64,000 nt of DNA from Serratia plymuthica (lineage in GTDB: Bacteria; Pseudomonadota; Gammaproteobacteria; Enterobacterales; Enterobacteriaceae): NCBI RefSeq assembly GCF_018336935.1, contig NZ_CP068771.1, positions 2,232,001 to 2,296,000 of the forward strand. The letters run 5' to 3'. Position numbers and translations under genes: made by a program. How positions within the stretch are numbered: the first letter of the stretch is position 1; each line of letters opens with the position of its first letter. The notes below the pieces were generated by a model that saw only the letters and a program-made list of their open reading frames with translations, searched no databases and was not told the DNA's origin. Below are positions 1 to 7,818 of the stretch, one piece after another.

Positions 1-170
1 AATCGATCGGCACCTGGCGCATGGGCGGTACCTATGGTCACTCCTGGTTTGTCGACCCGGCGCGGCAACTCAGCGTGGTGGCCTTCACCAATACGGCGCT
101 CGAGGGGATGGCGGGGGCGTTTGTCGGCGAGCTGTGCCAGGCAGTGTATGACGGGTTGGGAGAACCATGA
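1..170 (+). CDS. Serine hydrolase (beta-lactamase-like), C-terminal end only
   Basis: This is the last 55 or so codons of a gene that begins before the window, read in the frame starting at base 3 and ending with TGA at 168-170. The visible peptide contains GGTYGHSWFVDP and LSVVAFTNTALEG, which resemble the C-terminal strands of class C beta-lactamase/serine hydrolase folds. The catalytic Ser-x-x-Lys lies upstream and is not visible, so activity cannot be judged. Its stop codon overlaps the start of the following MFS gene (ATGATGA), which indicates translational coupling and probably one operon. The family call rests on a short tail and is tentative. Confidence 0.6.
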   Translation, partial: SIGTWRMGGTYGHSWFVDPARQLSVVAFTNTALEGMAGAFVGELCQAVYDGLGEP

Positions 171-1345
171 TGAAGATCCTGCCGCCGATTTTTTTCATCG
201 CGCTGGGGCTGTTCGGCGTTTACTGCATCGAGTTTGGCGTGGTGGGCATTTTGCCGTTGATCATTGCGCGCTACGGGGTTTCAACCGCGCAGGCCGGCTG
301 GCTGGTCGGCCTGTTTGCCGTGACCATCGCCTTGCTGGGGCCGCTGCTGGTGCTGCTGGCTTCGCGCTTCAACCGCAAGCGAATGCTGTTGATTTCGCTG
401 GCCGTGTTCTCGGTGGTCAGCGTGCTGTCGGCCTATGCGGCCAGTTTCAGCACCCTGATGATCCTGCGTATCCTGCCGGCGCTGTTCCACCCGATTTATT
501 TTTCGCTGGCGATGGTGGCGGCGGCATCGCTGTACCCCAAACAGCAGGTGACCCGGGCGACCGCTTACGCGTTTATCGGCACCAGCATGGGGATGGTGCT
601 GGGGATCCCGCTGACCCACTGGATTGCCGGTCAGTTCAGCTATGAAGCCTCTTTTCTGTTTTGCGCATTGGTTAACCTGCTGGCGGGCGTCGGCCTGTTT
701 TTCCGCCTGCCCGACGCCGCCACGCAAAGGCTCAGCTACGGCAAACAGCTGGCGATACTGCGCAGCGGCGCGCTGTGGCTGAATATTGCCGCCTGCGTGC
801 TGATTTTCGCCGCCATGTTCTCCGTTTATGCCTACGCAACCGAATACCTGAGCCGACAAACCGCCATTCGCGAGCCGATGGTGGGCATCCTGCTGGTGAT
901 TTTTGGCGCAGGCGGGGTCGCCGGTAACCTGTTGGCCGGTAAGTTGCTGAACCGGAACCGGGTAGCGACCACTTTACTGCACCCGATAGTGCTGGCAGCC
1001 GCCTATCTGCTGCTGTATCGCTACGGCAGCGCCCAGACGGGGCCGATGATCGCGCTTTGCCTGTTCTGGGGCGCGGCGCACACCAGCGGCCTGATCGTGA
1101 CCCAGATCTGGCTGACATCCGAAGCGCCACAGGCACCTGAGTTTGCTACCGGGCTGTATATCGCCTTTATCAATTTGGGCGTGGCGGTCGGTTCGGTGGT
1201 CAGCGGCTGGTTTATCGATGCGCTGGGCCTGCAGGGCAGCATTCTCTGCGGTGGGCTGTTCGCTGCGCTGGCGGTAGTGACGATTGCGGTTAAGATCGGG
1301 CTTTATCCACGGGGAACGGCCGCGGTGAGTGAAGGTATGGCCTGA
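167..1345 (+). CDS. MFS transporter, DHA1 (12-TM) drug/sugar efflux type
   Basis: A 392-residue integral membrane protein with about 12 hydrophobic segments, the usual size of DHA1 major facilitator antiporters (AraJ/YdhP/Bcr-like). The first loop carries the MFS basic signature after TM2-TM3 (SRFNRKRML, about residues 67-75). Proton-coupled export of a small molecule across the inner membrane is known for the family, but the substrate cannot be read here. The gene overlaps the stop of the preceding serine hydrolase by four bases, so the two are probably cotranscribed. A strong hairpin follows at 1386-1423. Confidence 0.85.
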   Translation: MMKILPPIFFIALGLFGVYCIEFGVVGILPLIIARYGVSTAQAGWLVGLFAVTIALLGPLLVLLASRFNRKRMLLISLAVFSVVSVLSAYAASFSTLMILRILPALFHPIYFSLAMVAAASLYPKQQVTRATAYAFIGTSMGMVLGIPLTHWIAGQFSYEASFLFCALVNLLAGVGLFFRLPDAATQRLSYGKQLAILRSGALWLNIAACVLIFAAMFSVYAYATEYLSRQTAIREPMVGILLVIFGAGGVAGNLLAGKLLNRNRVATTLLHPIVLAAAYLLLYRYGSAQTGPMIALCLFWGAAHTSGLIVTQIWLTSEAPQAPEFATGLYIAFINLGVAVGSVVSGWFIDALGLQGSILCGGLFAALAVVTIAVKIGLYPRGTAAVSEGMA

Positions 1346-1385
1346 ACATGGTTATTGCGCAGTAAGTAGGGAGGCCGGACAAATC

Positions 1386-1423
1386 ATTAATCGCCACTGT
1401 GAATACCCAGGGTGGCGATTAAT
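1386..1423. terminator. Bidirectional intrinsic terminator between convergent genes
   Basis: ATTAATCGCCAC at 1386-1397 pairs perfectly with GTGGCGATTAAT at 1412-1423 (12-bp arms, 14-nt loop), followed by T-rich sequence. It lies between the convergent ends of the MFS gene and the lipoprotein gene and can serve both. Confidence 0.75.
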
Positions 1424-1452
1424 TTTATACATGTTACTGGCGAGGATGGTTA

Positions 1453-1863
1453 TTATAAACCGTTATAACCGTCCCAATAAGCGCCCGTGGCTTCTTTCGT
1501 AAAGACAGTATAAATCTTTTGATTGTGATCAATTTTATAGGTTTTATTTAATACGGTGTTATTAAGTTCCAGTTTGCTTTTAAATTCTTCGCTGGATAAG
1601 TAATCGGCTTTTGTTTTGGCCTCCGCGAGGGGTAAGTGGGCGTTACGATCGCATTTGCCCTGTTGGTAAAACTGATCAAACAGCGGCGTGCTGGCCTTGA
1701 TGCTGTCTTGAACCAACGTCCTGACTGAAGGAGAGTTTTCGTTTGAGATTTGGTGAATATAGTGGGAGGCGTGTTTTTCGGCGGGGCTTTTTGTTGCGCA
1801 TGCGGCCAGCATGAGGCAACCCAATGCCAACGCGCCGGCATTCACTCTTTTATTGCATTCCAT
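1453..1863 (-). CDS. Small lipoprotein, possibly Exc2-like
   Basis: A 136-residue protein with a type II signal sequence and lipobox (LMLAAC, Cys22), so it is predicted to be a lipid-anchored envelope protein. The mature part is polar and ends in a DGYNGL motif; the pattern of a short lipoprotein with an acidic middle and a terminal Y-W-D-G-Y-x-G element recalls Exc2-family lipoproteins, but this is from memory and not certain. The start is supported by an AAGGAAAGG ribosome-binding site just upstream. The gene is clearly AT-richer than its neighbours, as is its upstream region, which may indicate a different origin. Transcribed alone, convergent with the MFS gene. No biochemical function is assigned. 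Confidence 0.7.
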   Translation of the reverse strand: MECNKRVNAGALALGCLMLAACATKSPAEKHASHYIHQISNENSPSVRTLVQDSIKASTPLFDQFYQQGKCDRNAHLPLAEAKTKADYLSSEEFKSKLELNNTVLNKTYKIDHNQKIYTVFTKEATGAYWDGYNGL

Positions 1864-2192
1864 TACCTTTCCTTTTGATAATTACAAATAGAGCGATGAT
1901 ACGGAAATAATGCTAACAGAACATTTTTATTTTCGTCAACAAATAAAGGCTGATAGTTGATTGCAATGTCGCTCTATTTATTTTAGTTATTATTCTGTTG
2001 CTGGTCTTTTTTATAGTGCGCTAATTATATCCTGGAGGGAACTGTTTTCGGGAAATATGACACGCATGCCCAGTCCAGGCTACCGCAATCCAGATATGGC
2101 GTCTGATGCATGAATAAACTGCATGTGCTGCGTCTTCCGCCTTACCAGGCAATGACATAGGCTGCTGACAGGTTCTTTCAGGAGGCAGCAAC
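1864..2192. other. AT-rich divergent intergenic region
   Basis: No gene is seen in these 329 bases. The first 170 are markedly AT-rich and must contain the promoter of the lipoprotein gene to the left; the right end holds the AGGAGG ribosome-binding site at about 2179-2184 for the MFS gene. No clear operator palindrome was found. Confidence 0.5.
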
Positions 2193-3608
2193 ATGAAGTT
2201 TACCCTTAAATCCGGCGGCGCAGACCCAAGGTGGATCCTCGTCAGCCTTTCTCTTTCGATGCTGCTCTCTTCATTGGGCACCAGCATCGCCAACGTCGGT
2301 TTGCCCACGCTGGCACAGGCGCTCAACACCTCATTCCAGGCGGTGCAGTGGGTGGTGATCGCCTATCTGCTGGCCATCACCACCTCAATTATCGCTCTGG
2401 GCCGACTGGGCGACAGGATCGGCCGACGGCGTTTGCTGCTGGCGGGCATCGCGCTGTTCACCTTTGCATCTGCGCTGTGCGCCCTTGCGCCGAGCATCGG
2501 GGCGCTGTTTGCCGCCAGGATCGCCCAAGGGCTGGGGGCGGCAGTCATGATGGCGATGACCATGGCGCTGGTGGGCGAGGCTCTGGGTAAAGACAACACC
2601 GGCCGGGCGATGGGGCTGCTCGGCACTATGTCCGCTATCGGGACCGCGCTCGGGCCTTCGCTGGGGGGCGCGCTGATTTTTGGCTTTGGTTGGCGGGCGA
2701 TGTTCCTGATCAATCTGCCGGTGGGCCTGCTGGCGTTTGTTCTTGCTTACCGTTACCTGCCGATCCCGGCTCGGGAACCGCAAAAACGGCAGGGCAGGTT
2801 TGATTACCCCGGCACCTTGTTGCTTGGGTTGACGCTGGCCAGTTATGCGCTCTCCATGACGCTGGGGCGCGGCGATTTCGGTTGGCTTAATCTGGCGCTG
2901 CTGCTGTGCGCCGCATTGGGGATCGGGTTGTTTGTTTGGGTGGAGAACAGCAGCCTATCGCCGTTGATTCAGCTGGCCATGTTCCGTCAGCCGGGGTTGA
3001 GTGCCGGGCTGATGATGAGCCTGCTGGTGATGGCGGTGATGATGACTACGCTGGTGGTGGGGCCGTTTTACCTGACGCACGGGCTGGGGCTGGCGGTGGA
3101 TCAGGCCGGGCTGGCGATGTCGGCAGGGCCGATTACCGCCGCGGTGGTCGGCGTGCCGGCCGGCCGGTTAGTGGATAAGCTGGGGGCGCAAAAGATGACG
3201 GTCATGGGTTTGGCTATCCAGGCCACGGGCGCCGGTGTCATGTCGATGATGTCGATAAGGCAAGGGGTTTTGGGCTACGTGGTGCCGCTTTGCGTGATCA
3301 CCCTTGGTTATGCGTTGTTTCAGGTCGCCAATAATACCGCGTTGCTTAAAGACGCGGCCCCTGAGCGGCGCGGGTTGATTTCCGGCATGATCAACCTGTC
3401 GCGCAACCTTGGGTTGATCACCGGGGCTTCTGCCATGGGCGCACTGTTTATGTTTGCCTCGAAAACGGCAGATATCAACGCCGCCGAGGCTGCCGCCGTG
3501 ACCGCAGGTATGCATTTCACCTACGCAGCGGCGGCGTTGCTGGCGCTGGCCGCGTTGGGTATTGCCCTCGGCGGCCGGGCGCTTAGGGTTCGCTATTCGG
3601 CGCGCTGA
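2193..3608 (+). CDS. MFS transporter, DHA2 (14-TM) multidrug efflux type
   Basis: A 471-residue membrane protein with about 14 hydrophobic helices, typical of the EmrB/QacA DHA2 family of proton-driven drug exporters. The family signature is visible early (WVVIAYLLA near TM2 and GRLGDRIGRRR in the TM2-TM3 loop, about residues 70-80), and motif C-like GPSLGGALI lies near residues 154-162. A strong AGGAGG site precedes the ATG. The 3' end overlaps the convergent DHFR-like gene by 26 bases. No periplasmic adaptor (EmrA type) is adjacent, so it would act alone at the inner membrane. Substrate unknown. Confidence 0.85.
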   Translation: MKFTLKSGGADPRWILVSLSLSMLLSSLGTSIANVGLPTLAQALNTSFQAVQWVVIAYLLAITTSIIALGRLGDRIGRRRLLLAGIALFTFASALCALAPSIGALFAARIAQGLGAAVMMAMTMALVGEALGKDNTGRAMGLLGTMSAIGTALGPSLGGALIFGFGWRAMFLINLPVGLLAFVLAYRYLPIPAREPQKRQGRFDYPGTLLLGLTLASYALSMTLGRGDFGWLNLALLLCAALGIGLFVWVENSSLSPLIQLAMFRQPGLSAGLMMSLLVMAVMMTTLVVGPFYLTHGLGLAVDQAGLAMSAGPITAAVVGVPAGRLVDKLGAQKMTVMGLAIQATGAGVMSMMSIRQGVLGYVVPLCVITLGYALFQVANNTALLKDAAPERRGLISGMINLSRNLGLITGASAMGALFMFASKTADINAAEAAAVTAGMHFTYAAAALLALAALGIALGGRALRVRYSAR

Positions 3609-4140
3609 CGGCGTACCGTTCCTGCACAAACCCATTGTCGGAATGCGTCGCGGCGATCAGGCGCAGCTGTTGCTCTGCACCCATGGCACCAAACAGCGGG
3701 ATGCCGGCGCCCAATAACAGCGGAACGCGCGTAATGGTCAGTTCGTTAATCAACCCGGCCTGCAGGAAACGCTGCACGCAATTGCCGCCATCGATATACA
3801 AATGTCGGCATCCTTCATTCGCCAACCGGGCGACGATGGCCTCAGGCGCGCCGGCCTCCCGCCTTACGCTGTGTTGCAGGTGGGGCGGGATGTCGAGCGC
3901 GCGTGACGACAAAACGATCACCGGCAAGGCGCCATAAGGCCATTCGGGGAAAGCGCTCACCTTTTCATAGGTATTGCGTCCCATCACCAAGGCATCGACG
4001 TCGGCGACAAACTCCTCGAAACTCAGCCCGTTGAGCAGCGATACGGCGTATTCAGGCCGCAATAGCCAATCGATATCGCCGTCTGTTCTGGCGATAAAAC
4101 CATCCACGCTGGTGGCGATGTATACCGAACATTTTATCAA
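3583..4140 (-). CDS. Dihydrofolate reductase-like protein (RibD C-terminal domain family)
   Basis: A 185-residue protein beginning MIKCSVYIATSVDGFIA, the N-terminal strand typical of the RibD_C/YyaP-YwjB family, with the family's VDALVMGRNTYEKV segment (about residues 48-61) and a later IYIDGG-type NADPH-binding turn (HLYIDGGN). Family members are NAD(P)H-dependent reductases, mostly of unknown substrate; it is not the housekeeping folA product. The gene overlaps the upstream VOC gene by four bases, which suggests translational coupling, and runs 26 bases into the convergent MFS gene. Confidence 0.8.
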   Translation of the reverse strand: MIKCSVYIATSVDGFIARTDGDIDWLLRPEYAVSLLNGLSFEEFVADVDALVMGRNTYEKVSAFPEWPYGALPVIVLSSRALDIPPHLQHSVRREAGAPEAIVARLANEGCRHLYIDGGNCVQRFLQAGLINELTITRVPLLLGAGIPLFGAMGAEQQLRLIAATHSDNGFVQERYAVSAPNSEP

Positions 4141-4538
4141 AGCAAGTCCCCGCGATAGGCCAGATGAATTTTGTTGCCGTCCGGGTCGCGCAGGTAAGCG
4201 CCAAAGTAACCTTTGCCGTAATTCGCGCGCTCACCGGGTTCACCCTCGGCGCTGCCGCCGGCCGCCAGGCCTGCGGCGTAGGCTGCCAGCACTTGATTCT
4301 CATTGTCGGCGGTGAACGCCACCATGCTGCCATTACCGGCGCTGGCGGGTTGGCCGTTATACGGCTCGTAGGCGTAAAATCGCGGCAAGGTCAGCCCCGG
4401 TTTTACCCAACAACGCGCGGCGGGGCCGCCATCGGGCGTTACCTGGCGCTGTATTAATCCCAGCGGCAGTAAAATGGCATCGTAAAATTTTGCGGCTTTG
4501 TCCAGATTGCAGACGCCTACGGTGATATGGCTAAACAT
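4137..4538 (-). CDS. VOC (glyoxalase/bleomycin-resistance fold) family protein
   Basis: A 133-residue single-domain protein starting MFSHITVGVCNLDKAAKFYD, the hallmark first beta-strand and helix of vicinal-oxygen-chelate proteins, and ending with the common PDGNKIHLAY strand. These proteins act as dioxygenases, isomerases or drug-binding proteins; the metal-ligand positions His4 and the C-terminal acidic residue look compatible with metal binding, but the substrate is unknown. An AAGGAG site precedes the ATG. First gene of a two-gene operon with the DHFR-like reductase, whose start overlaps this stop. Confidence 0.8.
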   Translation of the reverse strand: MFSHITVGVCNLDKAAKFYDAILLPLGLIQRQVTPDGGPAARCWVKPGLTLPRFYAYEPYNGQPASAGNGSMVAFTADNENQVLAAYAAGLAAGGSAEGEPGERANYGKGYFGAYLRDPDGNKIHLAYRGDLL

Positions 4539-5264
4539 CTCTTCTCCTTGTTCCGGGGGCCATTGCCTGTTTATTCATACTATCTCAAATAGACAAAAAA
4601 AAACGGCATTGCGCCTAATGCTGGTCAGTTAGCGTTTTTCTGCAGGTATGAGTGACGTTTTCGGTCGATAAAGGTGAGATGTCCCCTGAGGCCCACGGGC
4701 CTCGACCGAGCAAGGGACCCAGGGCGGAGTCCCTTACAACCCGCGCCTTTGCCCTATCAGACGGTTGGCTGAGCCAACGTTACTCGGCCCATCCCTGGGC
4801 CGCGCCTGCGTTCGGCGTCTTCAAGGGCGGCCAACATCCTGCTCATCTCACTATTTTCACTGTCTTTCATCACGCAACATCAAACTCAGGGCATAGGTTG
4901 CCCGGTGGCGGCCGATTCGGGTGTTGACCTTAGTGCGCATCACCGGCTGCCGAGCAAGACGGCGTTGTCAGGGGCAACCGGCCAGGGAAGGCCGGTTGAG
5001 GCGAGACAAACAGGGACGTTTGTCGTAGCCGACCCGCCCGACAACGCAGGTGCAGCGAGGGCATCCGCGCAGCGGACAGACGGTGTTAAGCGTAGGCGCG
5101 GGTGGAGGGGCCGCGCCTACGGCTCCTCCCATTGCCGTACATTGCGGCAGCAGAGAAATTCGGTGTATTGACGGCAATGCTTCCTGCACGGAGCGTACAG
5201 AGAGGGGATAAAAAATGCCAGTCAGGCTTAACCGATCGGCATTCAGCATTACGCCGGCCAATTT
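4539..5264. other. Non-coding block packed with perfect hairpins; structured RNA or interspersed repeat candidate
   Basis: No convincing gene is seen in these 726 bases. Between 4688 and 5179 there are at least eight inverted repeats with perfect or near-perfect arms: 4688-4703, 4712-4735, 4764-4778, 4785-4802, 4975-4998 (9-bp arms, loop AGGGAA), 5005-5024 (7-bp arms, loop AGGGAC), 5064-5076 and 5091-5121 (11-bp arms, loop GTGGAGGGG). A further long-range pair joins CATTGCCGT (5130-5138) to ACGGCAATG (5171-5179). Short reading frames exist on both strands but lack ribosome-binding sites and recognisable protein features. No terminator-like T-run ends the block. It could be a copy of a genus-specific palindromic repeat or a structured RNA. 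Confidence 0.55.
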
Positions 5265-6512
5265 TCACCCCAGATACTCGATAATGGACAGACCGCCATT
5301 GTAATCCGTGCTGTAGATAATGCCCTGAGCGTCGACAAACACGTCGCAGGATTGGATCACCTGCGGGCGTCCCGGGCGTTTATCCATCATGGTCTGCGGC
5401 GCGGCGGGCACCAGCGCGCCGGTTTCTTTCGGCTGATAAGGGTTGCTGATGTCGTAGGCGCGGACGCCGGCATTTTGGTAGGTGGCAAAAATCAGCGTTG
5501 AGCTGACAAAGCTGCCGGGGCGGTTCTCATGCAGGTTGTGCGGCCCGAAGTGCGCGCCCTTGCTGACGTAATCCCGTTCATTCGGCTGCGGGAAGGTGGC
5601 GATGCTTATCGGGTTGGCCGGTTCGCGGATATCAAACAGCCAGATCAGCTTTTCGCCGTCCTCCTGGTTGTCGAGCACCGCCTCATCCAGCACCACCAGC
5701 AGATCCCGCTCCGGCAGCGGCAACGCGGTGTGGGTGCCGCCGCCAAAAGGTGGGCTCCAGTTGCGGTGGGCGATGAGCTGCGGCCGGCTGCGATCGCGAA
5801 TGTCCAGCAGCGTCAGCCCGCCGTCGCGCCAACTGGCGTAAGCGGTGTCACCGCTGATAATGGCATGGTGCAGGGCGTAGCGTTTGCCCTCCGGCCAGGA
5901 TGGCGTCTCGCCTGCGGCGCTGTGCATGCCCGGCAACCACCAGCGCCCGGCGATTTGCGGGTTGCGTGGGTCCGCCAGATCGACGGTCAGAAAAATATAG
6001 TCGCTGTAACCGTCAATCAGGGCGGAAACGTACGCCCATCGGCCACCGACATACCAGATACGGTGCACACCTATGCCTTCCAGCGCCAGAAAACCGATTT
6101 CCTGTGGCCGCTCCGGCGTGGAGATATCGAAAATACGTACCCCGGCGCTCCAGCCGCGGGCGTCGTTGCCTGACACCGTCTGGCTGATGGCGCGGGTGTA
6201 ATACACTTTTTCGTCGGCAAAGCGGGCGTCGGCAAACAGGTCACGGGCGTTGATCACCAGCAGCAAATCGTCATGCGCCTGCAAATGCACGTTCCAGGTG
6301 CCGAGCGGCGCAGGGACAAAGCCGACGGCGCGCGGGTTTTTCGCATCGCGCACGTCGACGATGGAAAACCCCTGCGACACCATATGGCCGATGTAGGCGT
6401 AGCCCCGGTGAACCATCACCTGCACGCCATCGGGCCGTCCGCCCTGGTTGCTGTGGCCAATCAGCCGCATGTTGCGGCTGTATTCGGGATGGGGAAGCGG
6501 TTGCGATGCCAT
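5265..6512 (-). CDS. LVIVD-repeat beta-propeller protein
   Basis: A 415-residue protein made of repeated blades of the LVIVD type: FSIVDVRDAKNPRAVG, VRIFDISTPERPQEIG, LTLLDIRDRSRPQLIA, IWLFDIREPANPIS, VRAYDISNPYQPKETG and a closing LSIIEYLG strand, so a six- or seven-bladed propeller is expected. No signal peptide or membrane segment is visible, so it is predicted to be cytoplasmic. It starts nine bases after the stop of a periplasmic sugar-binding protein gene and is surely cotranscribed with it. LVIVD proteins have no settled biochemical function; a role connected to the ligand of that binding protein is only inference. Confidence 0.8.
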   Translation of the reverse strand: MASQPLPHPEYSRNMRLIGHSNQGGRPDGVQVMVHRGYAYIGHMVSQGFSIVDVRDAKNPRAVGFVPAPLGTWNVHLQAHDDLLLVINARDLFADARFADEKVYYTRAISQTVSGNDARGWSAGVRIFDISTPERPQEIGFLALEGIGVHRIWYVGGRWAYVSALIDGYSDYIFLTVDLADPRNPQIAGRWWLPGMHSAAGETPSWPEGKRYALHHAIISGDTAYASWRDGGLTLLDIRDRSRPQLIAHRNWSPPFGGGTHTALPLPERDLLVVLDEAVLDNQEDGEKLIWLFDIREPANPISIATFPQPNERDYVSKGAHFGPHNLHENRPGSFVSSTLIFATYQNAGVRAYDISNPYQPKETGALVPAAPQTMMDKRPGRPQVIQSCDVFVDAQGIIYSTDYNGGLSIIEYLG

Positions 6513-6521
6513 TGATCTTCC

Positions 6522-7598
6522 TTATTTTTTAGCCTGTTGCGCTTCAAGCGTGGCGAACCAGGGCGCAACGAAATCGTCCGATTTGCCCCAATCAGGGATC
6601 ACCTTGGCCAGCGAGGCGACGTTGGTGGCTTCCGGGTGGCTCAGCAGCAGCGCTTGCGGAATGGCGGCGGCTTTAAACTCATAGGTTGCCGGGGTTTTCT
6701 CGCCGGCGATTTTGTTGGCCACCAGGCGCAGGTTAACGGCGCCGATCAGCTTGGGATCGACCGCCACGCTGAGCTTCCAGGCGCTGCCCTTGGCGCGCAT
6801 CAACGCGAGATCCTGGTTCGAGATATCAATGCTGTAGAGTTTGATTTCGGTGCGGCCATTCTCCTGCAACGCTTTGTACGCGCCCTGGCTAAAGGCGTCC
6901 CAGGTTCCCCAGATGGCGTCGATTTTGCCTTTGGGGTATTTGGCCAGGATCGCGCCGATTTTGTTTGCCGTGTCGCCCTGAACGTCGGAAGACACCGCGC
7001 CGATAGACTCAAGCTCTTTGATGCCGGGTTGGTCGCGCAGCAGTTTCTGATACTGCGCCTGACGCCGCTCCATCGGCGGGAAACCCGCCACCCAAAGTTT
7101 GACGATGTTGGCTTTGCCGTCGAAGTCTTTCACCAGTTGGCCGAAGGAGAGATCGGTTAATGAAGCGTCATCCTGCTGGCTGACGGTGACGCCCGGGATG
7201 CTGCCCTGTACTGCGGTATCAAAGGCCGCCACCGCGATACCGCTGTCGGCAATGCGCTTGAGCAGGGCGGTTGAGTAAGGATCGCGCCCCTGCGACAGAA
7301 TAATGCCGTCGTATTTCTGGCTGATCGCCTGGTTGACGAAGTCCTGGAATTTGGCGTCGTCGCCGTTGGTCAGGAAGGTATTGACCTGAAACCCCAGCTT
7401 GCGGCCTTCCTGCACCGCTCCGGTGACGAACTGCGTGGTATTGTCGTCCGAGCCGAGATTGCGGATCACCGCAATGCGGATCGGCCCCTGATGGTTGGCG
7501 ATCGCCGCCGGAACCGGTGCGGCAACGGGGGCGGAGAAAGCGGGAAACACGGCGAACAGGCTTAACGCCAGTAATGAGGTGTTGAACAGTTTCATCAA
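6522..7598 (-). CDS. Periplasmic sugar-type ABC substrate-binding protein (RbsB-like), orphan
   Basis: A 358-residue protein with a signal peptide ending near AFSA (about residues 20-23) followed by a periplasmic-binding-protein type I fold: IRIAVIRNLGSDDNTTQF at the first strand, DGIILSQGRDP, and a C-terminal DAIWGTWDAFSQGA segment like the RbsB/ALS-type hinge region. The family delivers sugars or sugar-like ligands to an inner-membrane ABC importer. No permease or ATPase gene is adjacent, so it must work with a transporter elsewhere or serve as a sensor. It heads a two-gene operon with the LVIVD propeller gene. The divergent neighbour across 220 bases is hcxA. Confidence 0.8.
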   Translation of the reverse strand: MMKLFNTSLLALSLFAVFPAFSAPVAAPVPAAIANHQGPIRIAVIRNLGSDDNTTQFVTGAVQEGRKLGFQVNTFLTNGDDAKFQDFVNQAISQKYDGIILSQGRDPYSTALLKRIADSGIAVAAFDTAVQGSIPGVTVSQQDDASLTDLSFGQLVKDFDGKANIVKLWVAGFPPMERRQAQYQKLLRDQPGIKELESIGAVSSDVQGDTANKIGAILAKYPKGKIDAIWGTWDAFSQGAYKALQENGRTEIKLYSIDISNQDLALMRAKGSAWKLSVAVDPKLIGAVNLRLVANKIAGEKTPATYEFKAAAIPQALLLSHPEATNVASLAKVIPDWGKSDDFVAPWFATLEAQQAKK

Positions 7599-7818
7599 GT
7601 TTTTACCCTGCGTGGTTAAGCATCATTAAAAAACGGGAGGACAATTCATCGTCACCATTGGAATGGTTTTTTTTACCGGCATGAATTGAGGCAGCCAGTT
7701 TCCACGGCGGTTGGGCGGATGACAATGAATGAAAAATCATAAGCTAATGCAAAACAGTATTAGTCATCGGCTTTCCCGTCCCTATGATGGCAACAGCAAA
7801 CAAAATAAGGACTTGAGC

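Noticed and set aside
5086-5268. Short reading frames on both strands of the hairpin-rich block around 4.65-5.28 kb
   Set aside because: No ribosome-binding sites, no conserved domain features, and the frames arise from GC-rich palindromes; treated as non-coding.
7654-7674. Terminator-like ACCAT-TGGA-ATGGT followed by eight Ts upstream of hcxA
   Set aside because: The stem has only five pairs and no plus-strand gene ends before it; it may be an attenuator but the evidence is weak.
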